In this document: in pieces, positions 41,292 to 50,651 of the stretch
How positions within the stretch are numbered: position 1 is the first letter of the stretch
How the letters are laid out: every line of letters begins with the position of its first letter
Assembly: GCA_902781705.1 (NCBI GenBank)
Contig: CACZKE010000016.1
Span: 1 to 64,000 of the forward strand
Reading direction: 5' to 3'
Length of the DNA: 64,000 nucleotides
From: an uncultured Bacteroidia bacterium
GTDB taxonomy: Bacteria; Bacteroidota; Bacteroidia; Bacteroidales; UBA932
Notes under the pieces: generated by a model
Seen by the model: the letters and a program-made list of their open reading frames with translations, nothing else
What the model was told of the DNA's origin: nothing
Databases searched by the model: none
Translations under genes and position numbers: made by a program

Positions 41292-42938
41292 TCACTTACA
41301 TTCAACGCATTCTTCGGGCAACCAGCGTTCAATGCCCCGCTCGCGGTGAATCAAGTGCACTCGGACGGGATACTTCGCAACCAGGTGCTCAGCGAGGTGC
41401 TGGGCGCTGTAGGCGGAGCGGTGCTGACCGCCGGTGCAGCCGAAGCTGACCTGCAGGTGGGTGAAGCCGCGCTCGAGGAAGCGTTCCACATGGGCATCGA
41501 CCAAGGAATAGACATGGTCCAGGAAGCGGAGGATCTCGCCGTCCTGCTCCAGGAACTCGATGACCGGCGCATCCAGGCCGGTGAGCTGCTTGAACCGTTC
41601 GTACTTCCCGGGATTATGCACGCTCCGGCAGTCAAACACATACCCGCCCCCGTTCCCGGACGCATCCTCGGGAATTCCCTTCTTGAAGGAGAAACTGTAC
41701 ACGGTTACCGTCAGGGATGAGATTTCTCCACTCGCTTCGCTCGGTCGAAATGACAAAGGGGCGCCGTTCGGTTGACATGACAACGGGTCTTCATGTCGAA
41801 ATGACAATGGGGTTTTGCTCGGTCGAAATGACAAAGGGGCGTCGTCCGGTTGACATGACAACGGGTCTTCATCCGGTCGCAGTGTCGATCCTTCTGTCAT
41901 TCCGAGCGATGCCGAAGAACCTTCTTCTGTCATTTCGAGCGGAGCCGAAGGCGGAGTCGAGAAATCTTCCCCACAAAGCCCCGCCAGAACTTCGGTCAAA
42001 TACGGGTAGTCCTTGAAAGGCAGGAGGTTACGGACAATATCGAGCGCCGGGGGGATGCTGTCGATGAAGGCCTGCTTCTTTTCCCAGAGGCCGCGGTAGC
42101 CGTAGCAGCCGAGGACCTGGAGCATCCGGAAGAGGATGAAGAGGCGGAGGCGTTCCCGGAAGTGGGTTTCATCGACGGGTCCATAGGCACGGAGGGCCTC
42201 CAGATACACCTGCAGCAGTTCTTCCCGGAGCGCTTCCGGATAGCGGGCCCGGGCCTGCCAGAGGAAGGAAGCCACATCGTAGTAGATAGGTCCCCGGCGG
42301 CCGCCCTGGAAGTCGATGAACCATGGCTCCCCGTCCACCAGCATCACGTTCCGGGCATTGAAGTCCCGGTACAGGAAGGTGTCGGAGGGTTCCGCCAGAA
42401 GGTCCGCCTTGAGGCGGTCGAAATCGTCCTGGAGCCGGACCTCGTTGAACTCCAACCCGGTGAGTTTCAGGTAGTCGTACTTGAAGTAGTTCAGGTCGAA
42501 GTCCACCATCCGCCCGTCGAACGAGGGCTGCGGATAGCACACCGAAAAGTCCAGACCCTGCGCACCCTCGACCTGGATCTTCGGGAGGGCCGCCATCGTC
42601 TTGCGCAGGAGCGCCACCTCGTCCGGGCTGTAGGCGCCCCGGGAGCGCCCATCGGCCAGGGCATCATAGAGGATCGCAGATCCCAAGTCTTCCTGAAGGT
42701 AACACAGGCCATCCTCGGCCAGGACCCTGGGCACCCGAATCCCCTTGGAGGCGAAGTGACGGTCGATGGTCAGGAAGGCGCGGTTCTCATCTGCATCGGT
42801 CCCTTCCACGCCGATGAGGGTGCGTCCGTCGGCCCCGGTAAGCCGGTAATACCGCCGGTGCGATGCCGATCCGGTCAGCGGCACCACGGACACCGGCGCC
42901 GCCCCGGTATATTGCTTGAACAGTGATTCCAGTGACAT
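41292..42938 (-). CDS. Aminoglycoside-phosphotransferase-type kinase fused to a RapZ C-terminal domain, with in-frame repeat insertion
   Basis: The 548-residue fusion has an N-terminal APH-fold sugar kinase, with PLTGSASHRRYYRLTGADGR, the catalytic loop FLYRDFNARNVMLVDGEPWF and the metal-binding IDFQGGRRG. This resembles AmgK, the N-acetylmuramate/GlcNAc anomeric kinase. The C-terminal 150 residues match the RapZ C-terminal domain: FDCRSVHNPGKYERFKQLTG, FLEQDGEILRFLDHVYSLVD and VSFGCTGGQHRSAYSAQHLA. RapZ senses GlcN6P and controls glmZ in E. coli; the kinase-RapZ fusion is typical of Bacteroidota. Residues of about 325-407, between the domains, are an inserted repeat. ATG 42938 is set by the promoter at 42945; the longer frame upstream reads through repeats. 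Confidence 0.85.
   Translation of the reverse strand: MSLESLFKQYTGAAPVSVVPLTGSASHRRYYRLTGADGRTLIGVEGTDADENRAFLTIDRHFASKGIRVPRVLAEDGLCYLQEDLGSAILYDALADGRSRGAYSPDEVALLRKTMAALPKIQVEGAQGLDFSVCYPQPSFDGRMVDFDLNYFKYDYLKLTGLEFNEVRLQDDFDRLKADLLAEPSDTFLYRDFNARNVMLVDGEPWFIDFQGGRRGPIYYDVASFLWQARARYPEALREELLQVYLEALRAYGPVDETHFRERLRLFILFRMLQVLGCYGYRGLWEKKQAFIDSIPPALDIVRNLLPFKDYPYLTEVLAGLCGEDFSTPPSAPLEMTEEGSSASLGMTEGSTLRPDEDPLSCQPDDAPLSFRPSKTPLSFRHEDPLSCQPNGAPLSFRPSEASGEISSLTVTVYSFSFKKGIPEDASGNGGGYVFDCRSVHNPGKYERFKQLTGLDAPVIEFLEQDGEILRFLDHVYSLVDAHVERFLERGFTHLQVSFGCTGGQHRSAYSAQHLAEHLVAKYPVRVHLIHRERGIERWLPEECVECK
41720..41967. repeat. Palindrome-bounded 248-bp repeat inserted in frame in the kinase-RapZ gene
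   Basis: Same boundaries as the 40669 element: AGATTTCTCC...CGAAATGACA at one end and TGTCATTTCG...GAGAAATCT at the other. Units CGGTCGAAATGACAAAGGGG and CGGTTGACATGACAACGGG alternate inside. The encoded peptide (PLSFRPSxx, PLSCQPxxx) parallels that in the neighbouring gene in the same frame and direction. The element falls in the linker between the kinase and RapZ domains. Confidence 0.85.
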
Positions 42939-42944
42939 AACATA

Positions 42945-42952
42945 CAAAAATA
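42945..42952 (-). promoter_or_regulatory. -7 box TATTTTTG of the kinase-RapZ gene
   Basis: A perfect minus-strand box ending six bases before ATG 42938, again giving a very short leader. It lies at the edge of the repeat-rich divergent region. Confidence 0.7.
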
Positions 42953-43032
42953 CGTAATCCTGCCGGAAACGCAAAACCGAAGCCTGACTTCCCTGCATGT
43001 CCCGATAGAATCCGAAACGATAGCCTGCCTTT

Positions 43033-43437
43033 CCCTGTACAAATCTCGTTTGTACATCGGGAACGTTCCCCATGGGCATTATTCGTGTACAAATCTTTCC
43101 GGGAACAGGGGAATATGAGGGGATTGGACGAGATTTGAACAGGGAAACGGCCATGGAAGCCCATTCTGTCGTACAAACGAGATTTGTACAGCGAGGGCGG
43201 CATACAGCGGGAACGGCATCAGCGGGGCGGCATACAGCGGGAACGTTCCCACGGGCATTATTCGTGTACAAATCTTTCCGGGAACAGGGGAATATGAGGG
43301 GATTGGACGAGATTTGAACAGGGAAACGGCCATGGAAGCCCATTCTGCTGTACAAACGAGATTTGTACAGCGGGGCGACATACAGCGGGAACGGCATACA
43401 GCGAGGGCGGCATACAGCGGGGAGCGGCACCGTCAGG
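43033..43437. repeat. Repeat-rich divergent intergenic region with ~160-bp direct duplication
   Basis: The 555 bp between genes at 42939-43493 hold no gene. Two direct copies of a block lie at 43058-43219 and 43238-43397, nearly identical. Each contains GTACAAACGAGATTTGTAC (43171-43189; 43350-43368), a dyad with 7-bp arms, which is also present in inverted form at 43037-43055. Each block ends in short tandem copies of GGCATACAGCGGGAACG-like sequence, which continue to 43433. Partial half-sites GTACAAATCTTT also recur. The block could be a regulatory operator array or a mobile-element remnant. Confidence 0.7.
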
Positions 43438-43465
43438 CAGCGGAAAGAGGGAAAGGTTTTTTTCG

Positions 43466-43473
43466 TATCTTTG
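43466..43473 (+). promoter_or_regulatory. -7 box TATCTTTG of the phytase-like gene
   Basis: A perfect box 20 bases before ATG 43494, just after the repeat region. It fixes the start at MKRTFFLT. Confidence 0.75.
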
Positions 43474-43493
43474 CGATCAAACGGACCGACAAG

Positions 43494-44918
43494 ATGAAAA
43501 GAACATTCTTCCTGACGGCAGGCCTGGCAGCCTGCACCATCCTCGCCTGCAAGGCACAGACGCAAGGGAGCGTCCATGAGCCCGTCCGGTTCGAGGACGG
43601 GACACCCGTCGCCGGCGACCCGGCGGCCGACAGCCTGTTTGCACAGGACCGGTTCCTCACCGATACAACCCTGACCGAGAAGGGCGATACGCTCTTCACC
43701 ATACGCCACGCCAGTGCCTATGTGCGGCTGCAACTGGAAGGCCTTCCTGCCGATGCCGGCATCGACAAAATCCTGCTGGTGCCCATGCAGGGCGCTCCCG
43801 AGACCGTTCCTGTAACGGTTTCGGAAGCCGGCGACCTGACCCTCTGGATGGCCAAAGAGCCCGCCGTCCTCCCGGCCACGGCGGCCATCGCCCAGGCGAC
43901 CGACGGGCGCATCTGGTCCGCGCGGCTCGCCGGCGCCACCCTGCAGCCCGGCATCGCACACCGCTGGGACGCGACCTGCCTGACTTCCGAAGCGCCGGAG
44001 AGCGGCATCCAGGCCACTCCCCTTCCGCAGACGACGATGCTGGAGGTGGAGCCCGGCGAGTATTCCGGCATCACCTGGATCGGCGGAAATCAGTACGGGG
44101 TCGTGAGCGACAACCTCAAGGGCGCCGGCATCGCCCGGTTCTCCATTCCCATCGACAAACACGGGAATGTGGGCACGGTGAAGATGGAAGTTCCCGCGGC
44201 CGTCGCCACGGCGGAAGGCAAGAAGCGCGATACGGAAGGCATCGCCTACGTCGCCTCCACCAATACGCTCTATACCACTTCCGAGAAGAACCAGGACATC
44301 CGGGGCTACGACCTTCTGGGCGTCGAAACCGGCGCCAAACTGGACGTTCCCGCCGACCTGAAAGCCATCCAGGACAACCGGGGCTTCGAATCCCTCTCAT
44401 ACAATGCCTCGACAGGCCTTTTCTGGACCACCACCGAAGCGCCGCTGAAGGCCGATACCTTCTTCCCCCGGCTCCATCGGCTCCAGAGTTTCACCACCGA
44501 CGGGAAACCCGCCGGGCGCTTCCTTTACCAGATTGGCGAGCCCTCCCAAACCAGCGAAAACACAGTCGCTTACGTCTTTGGCATCCCGGCCCTTACGGCC
44601 CTGGATGACGGCCGCGTCCTCGTCGTGGAACGGGAAGTCTATGTCCCGAAAGGCAGCCTGTGGGAAAAGATCCAGGGGGCCTTCACGGACATCAACATCT
44701 ATGTCGTGGACCCGGTCCATGACACCGCCGGCATCCTCCGGAAATCCCTCGTCTGCCACTTCACGACCGGGGCGATGAACCTCGCGAACTTCGAAGGCAT
44801 GTGCCTCGGCCCCACCCTTCCGGACGGGAGCCGCTGCCTCCTCATGATTGCCGATTCCCAGAAAGGGTCCGGCGGACTCACGCAGGAGTACGTCAAGGTG
44901 ATCCTGCTGCGCGATTAG
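43494..44918 (+). CDS. Esterase-like activity of phytase family lipoprotein
   Basis: The 474-residue protein has a lipoprotein signal (lipobox ILAC). The first 170 residues form an extra beta-rich domain with many Thr and Ala. Residues of about 185-474 match the phytase-like beta-propeller family (PF13449): YSGITWIGGNQYGVVSDN, KRDTEGIAYVASTNTLYTTS, NRGFESLSYNASTGLFWTTT and LANFEGMCLGPTLPDGSRCL, i.e. the repeated GxE motifs of the blades. Family members act as phosphoesterases or have unknown activity. The N-terminal extension is unusual. It is monocistronic and its stop overlaps the convergent barrel gene by four bases. Confidence 0.75.
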   Translation: MKRTFFLTAGLAACTILACKAQTQGSVHEPVRFEDGTPVAGDPAADSLFAQDRFLTDTTLTEKGDTLFTIRHASAYVRLQLEGLPADAGIDKILLVPMQGAPETVPVTVSEAGDLTLWMAKEPAVLPATAAIAQATDGRIWSARLAGATLQPGIAHRWDATCLTSEAPESGIQATPLPQTTMLEVEPGEYSGITWIGGNQYGVVSDNLKGAGIARFSIPIDKHGNVGTVKMEVPAAVATAEGKKRDTEGIAYVASTNTLYTTSEKNQDIRGYDLLGVETGAKLDVPADLKAIQDNRGFESLSYNASTGLFWTTTEAPLKADTFFPRLHRLQSFTTDGKPAGRFLYQIGEPSQTSENTVAYVFGIPALTALDDGRVLVVEREVYVPKGSLWEKIQGAFTDINIYVVDPVHDTAGILRKSLVCHFTTGAMNLANFEGMCLGPTLPDGSRCLLMIADSQKGSGGLTQEYVKVILLRD

Positions 44919-47797
44919 AATACCATACTCTGCGCGGCCCGTTGCGCACGCTGGCTATGGGCCGCATTCATCTTGCCGAAGTTCCACTTCACCCCGAAGA
45001 GGATGTACCGGCCCATGATGAGGCGGTAGCTGTCTTCCACGTAGTTGTCCGTGACGGTATGCGTGAGATTCCGCGTCTGGTTCAGGATGTCGTGGACCTT
45101 GACACTCAGGTTGAAAGCGCCGATATTCTTGGAAACTTCCGCATTCCATTGCCATTCAGGCTGCCCATAACCTTCCGCGTAGCCCCTGTAAAAGACATAG
45201 GACAGGTCCGTATCGAACTCAAACGCATGCTTGGTGGTATAGGATCCGCTTGCGCCCAATCTCGTATCCAGGGTATTCATATTGATGCTCGGATCGAGCG
45301 AATAACGGGAGATGCGGCCGGAGGTACTGGCTGCCAGGCTGAACGAGTAATGTTCCTGGTTGTATCTGATGCTGATGTTTCCCGAAGGAGAGAAGACCCG
45401 GGTACTGCTTTCGGCAAACCCGCTCTGCCCGCCGTAGAACCGATTGCCGTCCGGATCACCCCAGAAACCGGCCATGAAGCCGGAATAGTCGAAGGTATCC
45501 TTGTCCAGTCCCGGGAGTGCCGTCCTGGCCTGATAGCTGACGGACGAGTTGAACGCGGCGGCACCGCTGAGGGTCAGTGACCATAGCTTCTTGCTGTCAA
45601 GCGGGGTTGTATAGTTCGCGACCATCGTGCCCGTGAAACCCGGCTTCCGGGAATTGACCGGGACGGAATACTGGACGCCGTCCTGGTCGTACCAGGTCGC
45701 ATTGACAAGGGCCTTCGTATTCATGCTGCCGAAGAAATACACCATCAGATTCGAGAACCGCTTCATGTCGTTTCGCGCCCAGTCGGCGTCGAAATACATC
45801 CGCGATGAAGGCTTCAGGTACACATTGCCCACGCTCAGACGGGAAGGGTTCGCAATGGACAGGACCGGCATCATCCTGGACTGGGAAGGACGGTTGTTCT
45901 GACCGGAAGCCGACAAGGACCAATAGTCCATATCCTTGCTATGAAGAAAGCGCAAGGTGGGTACGACATACCAGTTCCACTCGTCTTTCCCGCTGATGGC
46001 CTCTATACCGAAACTCTTCGAGTAAGTCTCGTTCAAAGAACCATATACACGTCCGCCAAGGGTCACATAGCTCCGCTGGCCAAACTTATATTGGGCGGTA
46101 AGGTCGTAGCGCTGCTCCGCATAGTCCGTGCGGCTTTCGGAAGAGTAGTAATCGTTTCTTCCGGCCTCGTCAAAAGCCTCACGCACATTGCCCTGGCTGC
46201 CGGCAACATAATAGGCCGATGCAGACAGCGTCCACTTCTCTCCGAAGGGCTCCGTATAACGCAGCGAGCCGCTGATGTATTTGGAGTTGCCGTCCGAGGC
46301 GTAGCGCATACTGCGGGTGTCCGCTCCGGCAGCGGTCGTGAGCACGGACATTTCTTCGCTCGTTCCGTCGTTTGCGCCATATCCGACATCGCTGCTGATC
46401 CGGATGGAACGCTCTTTCTTGCCCCACAACTCACGGAAAGTAAAATCGGTATCCAAATCCACCCGTTTATTGGAACTGATCCCGTGTGACGTGTTTTCCG
46501 ACCTGTTTATCATCGTGCCGTCCCTGGATATTTCCGACTGCCCGCTGCTTCGTGAATCGGACCTGTTGTAGCTGAAGGCAGGACGCAGGTGAAACCAAAC
46601 CTTGCCTTTTTCCTTCTGGAACTCCAGATTGGCATTGGCCGACTGGGCATATTGCTTTCCGCTGTCCTGCGTGGACGAAGCAAGGTCCCCGTCATCCTGG
46701 AAGGTGGTCCTGTCGGCCTGGGTCCCGGAATCCGTGTCTGAATATTTGTAGTTGACGCTGGCTGTCGTCTCCACATCCTTGATCCGGGAAGTATTGGCAT
46801 TGACACCGACCTGCGCGGCGGTCGAGAGCCCCTGGTTCAGGTTGGTGAACTCTCCGCTCTCATTCACGATGGCGACCATGACATTCGAGTCGTTGATGTT
46901 CTGGCCGTTGGCAATGAACGTAACCTGATCCTTTTCGGTGTAGGCCGATACCAGCGCGTTCCCGTTCCAGAGAAGTCCCCGGTCGTCCCGGAGGGGATTG
47001 TTCCCGTCTTCCTTCGTGAGCGTGGTTCCGCCCTTGAGTCCCACATTGCCGAACCAGCCCTGTTCGTATTCCTTCTTCAGGGCCACGTCCAGCACTTTTT
47101 CCCGGTTGCCGTCCTGGATACCGGAGGCGCGGGTTTCCTCTGATTCCCGGTCGATGACACGGATCTTGTCCACGACGGCGGCCGGAAGGTTGTTCAGCGC
47201 CGTACTCTGGTCGTTGAAGAAGAAGGTCCGGCCCCCCACGGTGAGTTTGTCGATTTCCTCGCCGTTGAACTTCACCTTCCCGTCATCCGTGATTTCCATG
47301 CCCGGCATGCGTTTCAGCAGGTCTTTGAGCATGGCATTGGCGCCCACCCGGAAGGAGGAGGCGTTGAATTCCACCGTGTCCTTCTTGACGACGATGGGAT
47401 TGCCCACGTCGGTCACCGTCGCGGCCTGCAGGAACTGTTCGTCCACCTGCAGCCGGATCGTGCCCAGGTCCTCCCGGCGTTCCCGGAAATACCGGCTCTT
47501 CACGACGGGCCGGTAGCCCATCATCTCCACGTGCAACGTGTAGCGCCCGAGCGGGACATCCTCCAGCTTCGCCTTACCCTCCGGATCGGTGAGGGTAAAG
47601 TTCGTGATGGTGGTGTCCTTCTCGGGGATCACATAGAAAGACGCATACGGAACGGGCTCGTTGGTAAGCGAGTCCACAACCGTCGCCTGGATCTCCGCCA
47701 GACGCGTCACCCACAGGTTGTCATTGAGCACAACCACTTGTGCCCGGAGTCCGAGGCCGGCGAGCAGGGCACAGGCCGATATCAGGAGTTTCTTCAT
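44915..47797 (-). CDS. TonB-dependent-receptor-like outer membrane beta-barrel protein
   Basis: The 960-residue protein has a signal peptide (MKKLLISACALLAGLGLRAQ), a carboxypeptidase-regulatory-like domain at about 35-115 (IQATVVDSLTNEPVPYASFY), a plug domain at about 130-230 (KDLLKRMPGMEITDDGKVKF, RTFFFNDQSTALNNLPAAVV) and a large barrel of the OMP_b-brl_3 type to the end. No clear TonB box is visible. Proteins of this type in Bacteroidota take up unknown substrates or take part in surface export, and differ from SusC in lacking an adjacent SusD lipoprotein, absent here. It is the last gene of the BlaI-M56-TlpA operon, overlapping the TlpA-like stop by four bases. Confidence 0.82.
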   Translation of the reverse strand: MKKLLISACALLAGLGLRAQVVVLNDNLWVTRLAEIQATVVDSLTNEPVPYASFYVIPEKDTTITNFTLTDPEGKAKLEDVPLGRYTLHVEMMGYRPVVKSRYFRERREDLGTIRLQVDEQFLQAATVTDVGNPIVVKKDTVEFNASSFRVGANAMLKDLLKRMPGMEITDDGKVKFNGEEIDKLTVGGRTFFFNDQSTALNNLPAAVVDKIRVIDRESEETRASGIQDGNREKVLDVALKKEYEQGWFGNVGLKGGTTLTKEDGNNPLRDDRGLLWNGNALVSAYTEKDQVTFIANGQNINDSNVMVAIVNESGEFTNLNQGLSTAAQVGVNANTSRIKDVETTASVNYKYSDTDSGTQADRTTFQDDGDLASSTQDSGKQYAQSANANLEFQKEKGKVWFHLRPAFSYNRSDSRSSGQSEISRDGTMINRSENTSHGISSNKRVDLDTDFTFRELWGKKERSIRISSDVGYGANDGTSEEMSVLTTAAGADTRSMRYASDGNSKYISGSLRYTEPFGEKWTLSASAYYVAGSQGNVREAFDEAGRNDYYSSESRTDYAEQRYDLTAQYKFGQRSYVTLGGRVYGSLNETYSKSFGIEAISGKDEWNWYVVPTLRFLHSKDMDYWSLSASGQNNRPSQSRMMPVLSIANPSRLSVGNVYLKPSSRMYFDADWARNDMKRFSNLMVYFFGSMNTKALVNATWYDQDGVQYSVPVNSRKPGFTGTMVANYTTPLDSKKLWSLTLSGAAAFNSSVSYQARTALPGLDKDTFDYSGFMAGFWGDPDGNRFYGGQSGFAESSTRVFSPSGNISIRYNQEHYSFSLAASTSGRISRYSLDPSINMNTLDTRLGASGSYTTKHAFEFDTDLSYVFYRGYAEGYGQPEWQWNAEVSKNIGAFNLSVKVHDILNQTRNLTHTVTDNYVEDSYRLIMGRYILFGVKWNFGKMNAAHSQRAQRAAQSMVF

Positions 47798-49608
47798 CTC
47801 AATGCTTTATCAATCAAGTTTTTCAGTTTTTCTTCGTTATAGCCCACGAGGACGGAGCCGTTCATCCCGTTCCTGCGTGCGACGAAATAGGTAGGATAGC
47901 CGTCGCTGCCCAGCCGGTCCAGGATGGATTTCAACTGCTTGTCAGTCAGGTAATAATGGTCTCCCCGGATCGTCGGGACCATCTCCAGCCAAGTGGATTT
48001 CGGGGAGGTTTCGCCGGTCAGGTAAATAAAGTCCACATCGGCATAGTCAGTGGTTTTCAGAGGCTCCAGGGCCCGGATGCCGGCCAGGCAGGGGGTGCAC
48101 CAGGTTGCCCAGATGTCCACCAGGACCGGCTTTCCGCGGTGTTCCGCCAGGATGGCGTCCAGCAGTTCTTCATCCGGCACGTCAGGCGTTTCCTTCACGG
48201 ACTCGGGCACTTCCGCATGGGCCCGGAGCCAGGCTTTCTGTTCATCTTCCAGTTTTTTGGTAAATACCGGATGGGAGAACCGGTCCCATCCCTCCGGAAG
48301 ACCGCCTCCCCGCTTGACGACTCTCAGCATGGGCGTGAAGCGGGCATATTCCCGGATAAGTCCCGTCGTATCGGCGGATGCCGCCGGCGCCAGGGCCGGA
48401 ATCATGCCATACAGGGTAAAATCGATGCTCAGAAGCGTCTTCGGGTCATCCAGGTCCAGCGCCCGGATCCAGGCAAGGTCATCCTCCTGGAACAACCAGG
48501 GCCGGAAGAATGCCTCCGCCTCCTCCCCAAACAACTTCCTGTGATTCATGCGCTGGGTATGGACGGATTGCAGAAGAAGCTGCAACGCAAAGTCCTTCAG
48601 GTTGTTCTGTGCATATTCCCGGATCGCGGGCAGAAGGTCTTTTTCTTGCAGACGCGATGAAACCCTTTCATAAAACACCCGAACGCTGTCGGCATAGGTT
48701 CCGGCATCATCCTTCGAGTCGTACTCGAAGGAAAGGTCCGGGGCGATGGACACCATCGCCTTTCTCGCATCCGGGCCAAACAGGAAGGCATACTGCCCCA
48801 CCGGACGCACGATCGGAACTTCCGGCTCGTCCAGGGAGAAGCGCCTCCGGGTCGTGGCCCGGTCGGAACCGTCCAGATAAACCCGAAGCGTTTCGCCGGG
48901 ATTGACAGGAATGGGTTGGATGCTCTGCGCACCATCGACATACAGATTCACCGCTCCAGGGCCATAGAGTTTCAGGTTATACCGGGCCACACCGGTACGG
49001 ACATCCACCGGCTCCGGATCCAGGGCTTTTTCAAAACCCGGACAGAGATAGGAACGGCAGCGGACCGTCACATAGGACGGCACCCGGGAGACATCCCCTG
49101 TCGGAATGATCTCCAGGACGGCCTCGCCGTATTCCAGGGACGGCTCGGGAAAGGTCTCCGGAACGATGGTTTCGGGCAGCGGCAAGGGCGGGGGCGTCTT
49201 GCCGGTCAGGTCGATGCCATAGAATCGGAATCCTCCTTCAACAAATTCACCCTCAATATAATCCACTGTTTTCGCGCGGACTGGCAGCGGCTCGAAAAAG
49301 AGGGTATAAGTGGCCGTTCCATCCTCTCCCATGGTCAGTTCCTTGTCGGGCGTGATTCCTTCCGTGTGAAGCAGGGCAAATCGCTTCCCTTCCACTTCCA
49401 GATGGGTGTCAGACGCCACTTTGATCCACCAGCCGGGCTTATAGAATGACTTGAATGTAAAGATCGTAGCCGTATCGGTACGTTCCACGCTCACGATTTC
49501 CTGCGTCTCGTTGTTGCGCCACCCATAATGGGGAAAGTCCACCCGCTGGGGAAGCGGGGCGGTGCAGCTGCCGAGCAGGAAGGCAAGGAGAATCAGTCTG
49601 CGTTTCAT
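47794..49608 (-). CDS. TlpA-like thioredoxin-fold lipoprotein
   Basis: The 604-residue protein has a lipoprotein signal (lipobox LGSC, Cys 15), then about 430 residues with two beta-sandwich-like regions and a helical segment, and a C-terminal thioredoxin domain with the redox motif DIWATWCTPCLAGI and cis-Pro region SDGYPTYFVARRN. Such multi-domain TlpA/DUF4369-like proteins are common in Bacteroidota and are probably periplasmic reductases or structural relatives. The catalytic cysteines are intact. Four-base overlaps with both neighbours show tight coupling, so it works with the barrel and the M56 sensor. Confidence 0.8.
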   Translation of the reverse strand: MKRRLILLAFLLGSCTAPLPQRVDFPHYGWRNNETQEIVSVERTDTATIFTFKSFYKPGWWIKVASDTHLEVEGKRFALLHTEGITPDKELTMGEDGTATYTLFFEPLPVRAKTVDYIEGEFVEGGFRFYGIDLTGKTPPPLPLPETIVPETFPEPSLEYGEAVLEIIPTGDVSRVPSYVTVRCRSYLCPGFEKALDPEPVDVRTGVARYNLKLYGPGAVNLYVDGAQSIQPIPVNPGETLRVYLDGSDRATTRRRFSLDEPEVPIVRPVGQYAFLFGPDARKAMVSIAPDLSFEYDSKDDAGTYADSVRVFYERVSSRLQEKDLLPAIREYAQNNLKDFALQLLLQSVHTQRMNHRKLFGEEAEAFFRPWLFQEDDLAWIRALDLDDPKTLLSIDFTLYGMIPALAPAASADTTGLIREYARFTPMLRVVKRGGGLPEGWDRFSHPVFTKKLEDEQKAWLRAHAEVPESVKETPDVPDEELLDAILAEHRGKPVLVDIWATWCTPCLAGIRALEPLKTTDYADVDFIYLTGETSPKSTWLEMVPTIRGDHYYLTDKQLKSILDRLGSDGYPTYFVARRNGMNGSVLVGYNEEKLKNLIDKALR

Positions 49609-50651
49609 GGCTTTGCATTGATAATGACCATAGGGGCATGCACTTCCACACTCGTGACCTTGCCCGACTGGGCGAGCTCCGCCAAATCATTCTTCGACAA
49701 CGGATACAAGAGACGCGCGTCCTCTTTCAGCACATAATACTCTGCCTGGACGGCATCGGCATGGACATAAACGGCCCTGAAAGGCAGATAAGACGAATCC
49801 TGCTTCTTGCCCACATACGTGTATCGCGTCCGGGCAGACAGGGTCAGCGTCAGGGCGACCAGGGGCAGGATAAAAAGCGTTTTCCAGGCACCGGCCCGGC
49901 GGGAAGGATGCTTGCACATCATCGTGATCCGGCCTTTCAGGGTACTGTGGCTGAAACTGTTGGCTACGGAGAAGTGTTCCCCGGCCACGGCCTTCCGGAC
50001 CAGGAGATATTGGTATTCGCGCGCATCGGCGCCCTCCTCGAGAACCTTCGCGTCAGCCTCATATTCGTGCAGGGCACGGAGGTCTTGCCGCAGCAGCCAG
50101 ATGGCCGGGTTGAACCATTGGATGACCGTGACAAGGTCGATGAAAAGCAAGTCCTGGCTGTGCCGGAGGGCGACATGGGCCTTTTCATGGGACAGGATGG
50201 CGGGGCTTGCGAGGTCCTCACGCGAAAGGACAATCCACTTCATCCAACTGAAGGGCGCATGGACGGAATCGTTGATACAGAGGACGGTACCATCGGCCTG
50301 CGGCCTTTGTTCGGAGCCCCGGACAAGTTTGCGGATACGAAGCATGGACAGAAGGAGCCGGACCAGGACGACGGCGGCTCCGGCGAAATACAGGGCGAGC
50401 AGCACCGGGGGCCACCAGGCGTCAGGGACAGTGGTGGCCGGCATGGGCACGGACTCCATCGGCTGCACCTCGATGGTCTTGTCAATCGTAATGACGCACA
50501 GCGGCAGCACCAGCGCGGCGGCGGCCGTCCCGAGGAGCACCGCCCGGTTCAGCCGGTGGAAGGTGTCCTTTTGGAGCAGCAGGCGCCAGCAAAGCCAGAA
50601 GGCGGCCAGCACCAGGGCGGCCTTCCCTTCATAGACAAGCAGTTCCATCAC
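49605..50651 (-). CDS. M56-family membrane metallopeptidase (BlaR1/MecR1-like) without penicillin-binding domain
   Basis: The 348-residue protein has several transmembrane helices (residues about 10-25, 35-55, 82-102, 275-290). The gluzincin motif is in ILSHEKAHVALRHSQDLLFI (HEKAH at 155-159), with the third ligand in LHEYEADAKVL. BlaR1-type proteins cleave their partner BlaI repressor on signal. The C-terminal periplasmic part is only about 60 residues and carries no penicillin-binding sensor, so the signal is not expected to be a beta-lactam. It overlaps the blaI-like stop and the TlpA-like start by four bases each. Confidence 0.85.
   Translation of the reverse strand: MMELLVYEGKAALVLAAFWLCWRLLLQKDTFHRLNRAVLLGTAAAALVLPLCVITIDKTIEVQPMESVPMPATTVPDAWWPPVLLALYFAGAAVVLVRLLLSMLRIRKLVRGSEQRPQADGTVLCINDSVHAPFSWMKWIVLSREDLASPAILSHEKAHVALRHSQDLLFIDLVTVIQWFNPAIWLLRQDLRALHEYEADAKVLEEGADAREYQYLLVRKAVAGEHFSVANSFSHSTLKGRITMMCKHPSRRAGAWKTLFILPLVALTLTLSARTRYTYVGKKQDSSYLPFRAVYVHADAVQAEYYVLKEDARLLYPLSKNDLAELAQSGKVTSVEVHAPMVIINAKP

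Noticed and set aside
42939..44162. The N-terminal extension of the kinase-RapZ frame (to 956 codons)
   Set aside because: It reads through the duplicated repeat region and into the divergent gene. The TATTTTTG box at 42945-42952 and ATG 42938 give the normal kinase start.
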